From NCBI RefSeq assembly GCF_000016505.1, contig NC_009706.1:992001-1056000 (forward strand): DNA of 64,000 nucleotides, written 5' to 3'. Both the position numbers and the translations under genes were made by a program. Shown here piece by piece: positions 63,280-64,000 of this stretch (the first letter of the stretch is position 1; every line of letters starts with the position of its first letter). The notes under the pieces are model-generated. The model saw only the letters and a list, made by a program, of their open reading frames with translations, was not told the DNA's origin and made no database searches. This DNA comes from Clostridium kluyveri DSM 555 (lineage in GTDB: Bacteria > Bacillota > Clostridia > Clostridiales > Clostridiaceae).

Positions 63280-64000
63280 ATGTCAAAAAAAACAATAAAT
63301 CTCAACTTAACGGAAGTAGAAAACCGAGAGACGAGATTAGGAACTATAACCGCTTGGGATGGTTCGGCGACTGAGTTGTGGAGGGAATCAAACTATGAAT
63401 TGAGAAGCCAAAGAAAACATGATGGTTGTGGAAAACAGAAAGCTTGTCGGTTGTGTGAATTAAATTCACCATTAAATCAACAGACCATGTGTGCTAATGC
63501 TATTGTTGAATGCCAAATAGGAAATATTACAGACTGTGTACTTATTCAGCATGCTCCAATTGGATGTTCCGCAGATAATCCTTGGTTTAATCTTGCCTTT
63601 AATATGGGACTTGGAAGAAGAAATAAACCACCACAGAATTTACAGATTTACAGCACAAATCTTTTAGAAAATGATATGGTTTTTGGTGCTTCGGATAAAC
63701 TAAAACAAACAATACGAGATGCAAAGGAACGTTTTAATCCTAAGGCAATTTTTATCTCCATGGCGTGTGCTACTGCTATTATAGGTGAAGATATAGAGAG
63801 TGTTGCAGAAGAGATGGAAAAAGAAATTGGAGTGACAGTTATTCCTCTGCATTGCGAAGGATTTCGCTCAAAACACTGGAGTACTGGATTTGATGTTTCA
63901 CAGCATGGAGTTCTACGTCAAATAGTAAAACGTAAACCTGAAAAGCAAAAGGATTTAATTAACATTGTAGCTTTGTGGGGAACTGATTATTTTACAGAAA
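63280..64000 (+). CDS. Nitrogenase component 1-like subunit, partial at the right edge
   Basis: 240 codons are visible, open at the window end. GAAAGGGTG precedes the ATG. The catalytic D-type subunit appearance is clear: the three cysteines that hold half of a P-cluster are C71 (QTMCANAI), C96 (HAPIGCSAD) and C163 (SMACATAIIGEDIESVAEEM). The usual CEGFR segment follows at 192-196 (HCEGFRSKHWSTGFD). An N-terminal extension of about 50 residues carries a C-x5-C-x2-C cluster (C50, C56, C59) not expected in standard NifD. It is probably a D-like subunit of a methylthio-alkane reductase-type enzyme; cofactor ligands lie beyond the window. Confidence 0.82.
   Translation, partial: MSKKTINLNLTEVENRETRLGTITAWDGSATELWRESNYELRSQRKHDGCGKQKACRLCELNSPLNQQTMCANAIVECQIGNITDCVLIQHAPIGCSADNPWFNLAFNMGLGRRNKPPQNLQIYSTNLLENDMVFGASDKLKQTIRDAKERFNPKAIFISMACATAIIGEDIESVAEEMEKEIGVTVIPLHCEGFRSKHWSTGFDVSQHGVLRQIVKRKPEKQKDLINIVALWGTDYFTE

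Overview
The window is AT-rich bacterial chromosome with short intergenic gaps, strong GGAGG ribosome binding sites, frequent TTG and GTG starts, AGA/ATA-biased codons, spore or cell-wall LysM enzymes, a T-box and an S-box. This fits an anaerobic Clostridium. From memory, not checked by search, it resembles the Clostridium kluyveri group.

Layout. 0.3-12 kb: housekeeping and envelope genes (AsnA, a gamma carbonic anhydrase, an M14 peptidoglycan peptidase, YaaR, a calcium P-type ATPase, a CvfB-like RNA-binding protein, NAD synthetase, an NfeD/SPFH pair). 12-21 kb: a nucleotidyltransferase fused to a degenerate phosphomannomutase, AddB without AddA beside it, SurE, transaldolase, a candidate small RNA, and an ECF sigma/anti-sigma pair. 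21.7-25 kb: a methionine-to-cysteine operon (methyltransferase, mccB, mccA) behind a T-box whose specifier and discriminator contacts both read cysteine. 25-27.3 kb: a LysM/GH18 hydrolase and a GT8 glycosyltransferase.

27.5-42.9 kb holds two LysR-controlled hydroaromatic modules. The left one is LysR / AroD / YdiB-like dehydrogenase / Fe-S flavin enoate reductase. The right one is LysR / TIM-barrel isomerase-dehydratase / a second Fe-S flavin enoate reductase / a second YdiB-like dehydrogenase / two MFS carriers. Between them lie a D-glucuronyl C5-epimerase-like gene, whose signal peptide sits in another frame, and an alpha/beta hydrolase. The parts suggest uptake of quinate or shikimate, interconversion through dehydroquinate and dehydroshikimate, and ring reduction or dehydration.

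42.9-47.5 kb: two DegT/DnrJ/EryC1 sugar aminotransferases behind a MerR-methyltransferase fusion, then an IS30-family remnant that has lost its catalytic domain but kept its terminal repeats. 47.9-62 kb: GlnRS, a polysaccharide deacetylase, AsnB, a nitroreductase, a DUF815 ATPase, a DUF2156 protein, a GNAT protein, QueH, a PatB-type C-S lyase, an R. etli-type asparaginase and an ABC exporter.

The right edge is the most notable. A SAM-I riboswitch with its terminator is followed by a second attenuator-like hairpin pair, then a NifH-like reductase and the start of a nitrogenase component 1-like protein that keeps the three P-cluster cysteines and adds a cysteine-rich N-terminus. Control by SAM argues for a sulfur-salvage enzyme of the methylthio-alkane reductase kind rather than dinitrogen fixation. 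With the cysteine T-box operon and the PatB-like lyase, the window carries several sulfur amino-acid functions under two different RNA sensors.
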